Positions 62,295 through 64,000 of a stretch of DNA of 64,000 nt are shown piece by piece. Numbering within the stretch: the stretch's first letter is position 1; every line of letters begins with the position of its first letter. Source of the DNA: Butyricimonas faecihominis (GTDB lineage Bacteria; Bacteroidota; Bacteroidia; Bacteroidales; Marinifilaceae); assembly GCF_033096445.1 (NCBI RefSeq), contig NZ_AP028155.1, positions 3,725,880 to 3,789,879 on the forward strand, given 5' to 3'. The translations under genes were made by a program, and so were the position numbers. The notes under the pieces are model-generated. The model was given only the letters and a program-made list of their open reading frames with translations. It was not told the DNA's origin and searched no databases.

Positions 62295-62393
62295 AGACTT
62301 CAAAAGGCAAACACGATTAAGTGGGAGAGAGATACAAGATTTTGTTTCCAAGAAAAAAACGGGTATGAATGTACTGGGTATTATATTTTTTTG

Positions 62394-62401
62394 TACATTT
62401 G
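62394..62401 (+). promoter_or_regulatory. Promoter -7 box for the yceD-rpmF block
   Basis: TACATTTG matches TAnnTTTG and lies within the first codons of the longest open frame (TTG 62391). Translation therefore starts downstream, most likely at GTG 62424. Confidence 0.6.
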
Positions 62402-62423
62402 TCCCCGTTTTACGTCAAGAGTA

Positions 62424-62939
62424 GTGGACAGATTGAAAGAATATAAGATAGCCCACAGAGGGTTAGGGGAAGGCGTTCACACTTTCGAGTTTGTCATGGA
62501 TGACGGTTTTTTTGATTGTTTTGACGCGACAAAAGGTACGAAAGGGAAAGTAAACGCGAGAGTAAATATCGTGAAGTCATCCTTGCTAATGGAGGTTCGG
62601 ATGACGATCGAAGGGACGGTGGAAGCAATTTGCGATCGCTGTCTGGAGGAAATGGAGTTACCGATTAGCGGGGAATTGAACTTGTATGCGAAGTACGGGG
62701 AGAGGGTGGAAGGAAATGATGATGATTTTATTATCTTGGCTCAAGATGATGATTATCTGGATTTAAGTGAACCGCTATATGAGGTGTATATGCTGAATTA
62801 CCCGCTTCGCGTGGTTCACCCGGAGGGAAAGTGTAACGAGGAGATGGAGCATGTACTGGAAGAGTTGACAATGGAAGAAGAGAATGATAAGATTGATCCC
62901 CGCTGGGATGAATTGAGGAAATTAATTAATAATAACTAA
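62424..62939 (+). CDS. YceD/DUF177-family protein
   Basis: 171 residues from GTG 62424 (VDRLKEYKIAHRGLGEGVHTFEF), which matches the usual start of the family and follows the promoter box. The signature is the central EGTVEAICDRCLEEMELPISG, with the CxxC pair, and the acidic tail. The gene is linked to rpmF almost everywhere in bacteria and is thought to act in ribosome or rRNA biogenesis. rpmF follows after 16 bp. A TTG start at 62433 is the alternative. Confidence 0.92.
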   Translation: MDRLKEYKIAHRGLGEGVHTFEFVMDDGFFDCFDATKGTKGKVNARVNIVKSSLLMEVRMTIEGTVEAICDRCLEEMELPISGELNLYAKYGERVEGNDDDFIILAQDDDYLDLSEPLYEVYMLNYPLRVVHPEGKCNEEMEHVLEELTMEEENDKIDPRWDELRKLINNN

Positions 62940-62955
62940 ATAAAACTAGAGAGAA

Positions 62956-63141
62956 ATGGCACATCCTAAACACCGAATCTCTAAACAGAGAAGGAATAAA
63001 AGAAGAACTCACGATAAGGCAACAGTTCCTGCAATAGCAAAGTGTTCAAATTGTGGTGCTGCGGTACAGTATCATACTGTATGTCCGGAATGCGGGTATT
63101 ACAGGGGTAAATTGGCTATTGAGAAAGCTGTTGTTGCATAA
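62956..63141 (+). CDS. rpmF: 50S ribosomal protein L32
   Basis: 61 residues. The N-terminus MAHPKHRISKQRRNKRRTHD is typical of L32, and a four-Cys zinc site is present (CSNC and CPEC). Component of the large ribosomal subunit near the peptidyl-transferase centre. It is 16 bp after the YceD gene and precedes fabH, the conserved order in this phylum. Confidence 0.98.
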   Translation: MAHPKHRISKQRRNKRRTHDKATVPAIAKCSNCGAAVQYHTVCPECGYYRGKLAIEKAVVA

Positions 63142-63177
63142 TATTGATGCAATGATAAAGATTGCCTTAGATAATGC

Positions 63178-63198
63178 AGCCCCCTGTACTAGGGGGCT
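63178..63198 (+). terminator. GC-rich hairpin between rpmF and fabH
   Basis: AGCCCCC (63178-63184) pairs with GGGGGCT (63192-63198) around a 7-base loop, 37 bp after rpmF and 54 bp before fabH. No U-run follows. It may reduce read-through from rpmF into fabH or protect the upstream mRNA. Confidence 0.6.
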
Positions 63199-63251
63199 AT
63201 GATTGTATATGGGTATCTGATTCTATTATTCAATTTGAAAATTTTTATTTT

Positions 63252-64000
63252 ATGGAAAGGCCAAGAGCGGTAATCACAGGGGTAGGAGCGTATTATCCCG
63301 ACTATATTCTAACGAACGAGGAGTTGAGCCGGATGGTTGATACCACTGACGAATGGATCATGACTCGGATCGGTATAAAAGAGAGACGTATTTTACGGGA
63401 TGCCGATAAAGGCAGTGCTTACCTCGGGGCCAGAGCGGTGGAGGATTTGTTTCGTAAAACAGGTTTGAAACCGGAAGAAGTTGATTTATTGATTTGCTGT
63501 ACGGTTACGGCCGACATGGACTTCCCCGCTAACGGAAACGTGATTTCCGATATGGTGGGAATAAAGAATGCTTTTAGTTTTGATCTTAATGCCGGATGTT
63601 CCGGTTTCTTATATGGCTTGATCACGGCAACACAGTACGTGGAGAGCGGACGCTATAAAAAAGTGATTGTCGTGGGTGCTGAAAAGATGTCTGCGATCAC
63701 GGATTACACGGATCGGGCAACTTGTCCTATTTTCGGAGATGCGGCAGCAGCCGTGTTGTTGGAGCCGACCACGGAAGATTTGGGGGTAATTGACCATATA
63801 TTGCGTTCGGATGGAATGGGACGTGTTCACTTGCACATGAAGGCGGGTGGTTCCTTGAAACCGCCCACCATTGACACGGTTCTAGCCCGGGAACATTATA
63901 TTTACCAAGAGGGACAACCCGTGTTTAAACATGCCGTGTCGAATATGGCCGACGTGTCGGTGGAAGTGATGGAACGCAATAATTTGTCCTCGGAGGACGT
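63252..64000 (+). CDS. fabH: 3-oxoacyl-ACP synthase III (KAS III), cut by the window end
   Basis: The frame is open from ATG 63252 to the last base, 249 residues of about 335. N-terminus RAVITGVGAYYPDYILTNEE, TDEWIMTRIGIKER, and the active-site Cys at 116 in NAGCSGFLYGL are typical; the catalytic His and Asn lie outside the window. It starts fatty-acid synthesis by condensing acetyl-CoA with malonyl-ACP. It follows rpmF as in other Bacteroidota; plsX is not between them. Confidence 0.96.
   Translation, partial: MERPRAVITGVGAYYPDYILTNEELSRMVDTTDEWIMTRIGIKERRILRDADKGSAYLGARAVEDLFRKTGLKPEEVDLLICCTVTADMDFPANGNVISDMVGIKNAFSFDLNAGCSGFLYGLITATQYVESGRYKKVIVVGAEKMSAITDYTDRATCPIFGDAAAAVLLEPTTEDLGVIDHILRSDGMGRVHLHMKAGGSLKPPTIDTVLAREHYIYQEGQPVFKHAVSNMADVSVEVMERNNLSSED

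Overview
The window is a chromosomal segment of a Bacteroidota bacterium. Three things support this: most visible promoters carry the Bacteroidota -7 box TAnnTTTG; there are two SusC/SusD pairs, one with an ECF sigma/FecR switch; and NVEALA-type and propeller lipoproteins are present. The scarcity of sugar-cleaving enzymes beside the SusCD pairs, and the general gene style, would fit Odoribacteraceae (Butyricimonas/Odoribacter), but that is inference. No tRNA, rRNA, CRISPR array, intact transposase or phage gene was seen.

Layout. 1-1,081: TetR regulator followed by the start of a TolC-type efflux gene that runs off the window. 1,229-3,154: DnaG primase. 3,209-6,471: a lipoprotein and a histidine kinase/response regulator pair. 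6,583-11,691: a tight cassette, divergent from the kinase, encoding an NVEALA small secreted peptide, a propeller lipoprotein, an O-antigen ligase/polymerase-like membrane protein, a Cys-rich lipoprotein and a small secreted protein. 11,800-13,025: a decaying cluster of small paralogous membrane proteins with a palindromic repeat element. 12,962-14,797: a lipoprotein with a transglutaminase-like motif. 15,058-21,447: SusC, SusD and a secreted NPP-type phosphodiesterase. 21,448-22,097: a long noncoding stretch.

22,135-37,658 (minus strand) is the most unusual region: a seven-gene operon that mixes two exporter classes. In transcription order it encodes an ABC ATPase, an ABC permease fused to an M1-peptidase-like domain without a zinc site and to a golvesin-like domain, a TolC channel, a lipoprotein membrane-fusion protein, an RND permease, a second RND permease fused in one 1,579-residue chain to extra membrane helices and a complete ABC ATPase, and a small ABC-2 permease. 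This looks like a composite RND-ABC tripartite exporter. I know of no characterised example of that architecture.

37,989-40,610: housekeeping genes recO, rdgB (minus) and rsgA (plus), with four 11-bp iterated units between rdgB and rsgA. 40,718-54,477: a SusCD locus controlled by an ECF sigma and a FecR anti-sigma. An independent Rpn-type PD-(D/E)XK nuclease gene, with its own promoter and terminator, sits between the two. The locus ends in two surface-lipoprotein-like genes and a thioredoxin/aspartic-protease fusion, which suggests protein or peptide rather than glycan use. 54,651-58,703: AT-rich, poorly recognised secreted proteins, one apparently frameshifted. 58,772-61,606: M16 metallopeptidase. 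61,848-64,000: a small lipoprotein, then the conserved YceD/DUF177-rpmF-fabH block; fabH is cut by the window end.

Several start codons were moved downstream of the longest open frame because a TAnnTTTG promoter box lies at or beyond the first ATG, or because a signal peptide begins at the later start (kinase, transglutaminase-like lipoprotein, Rpn nuclease, FecR, YceD, M16 and others).
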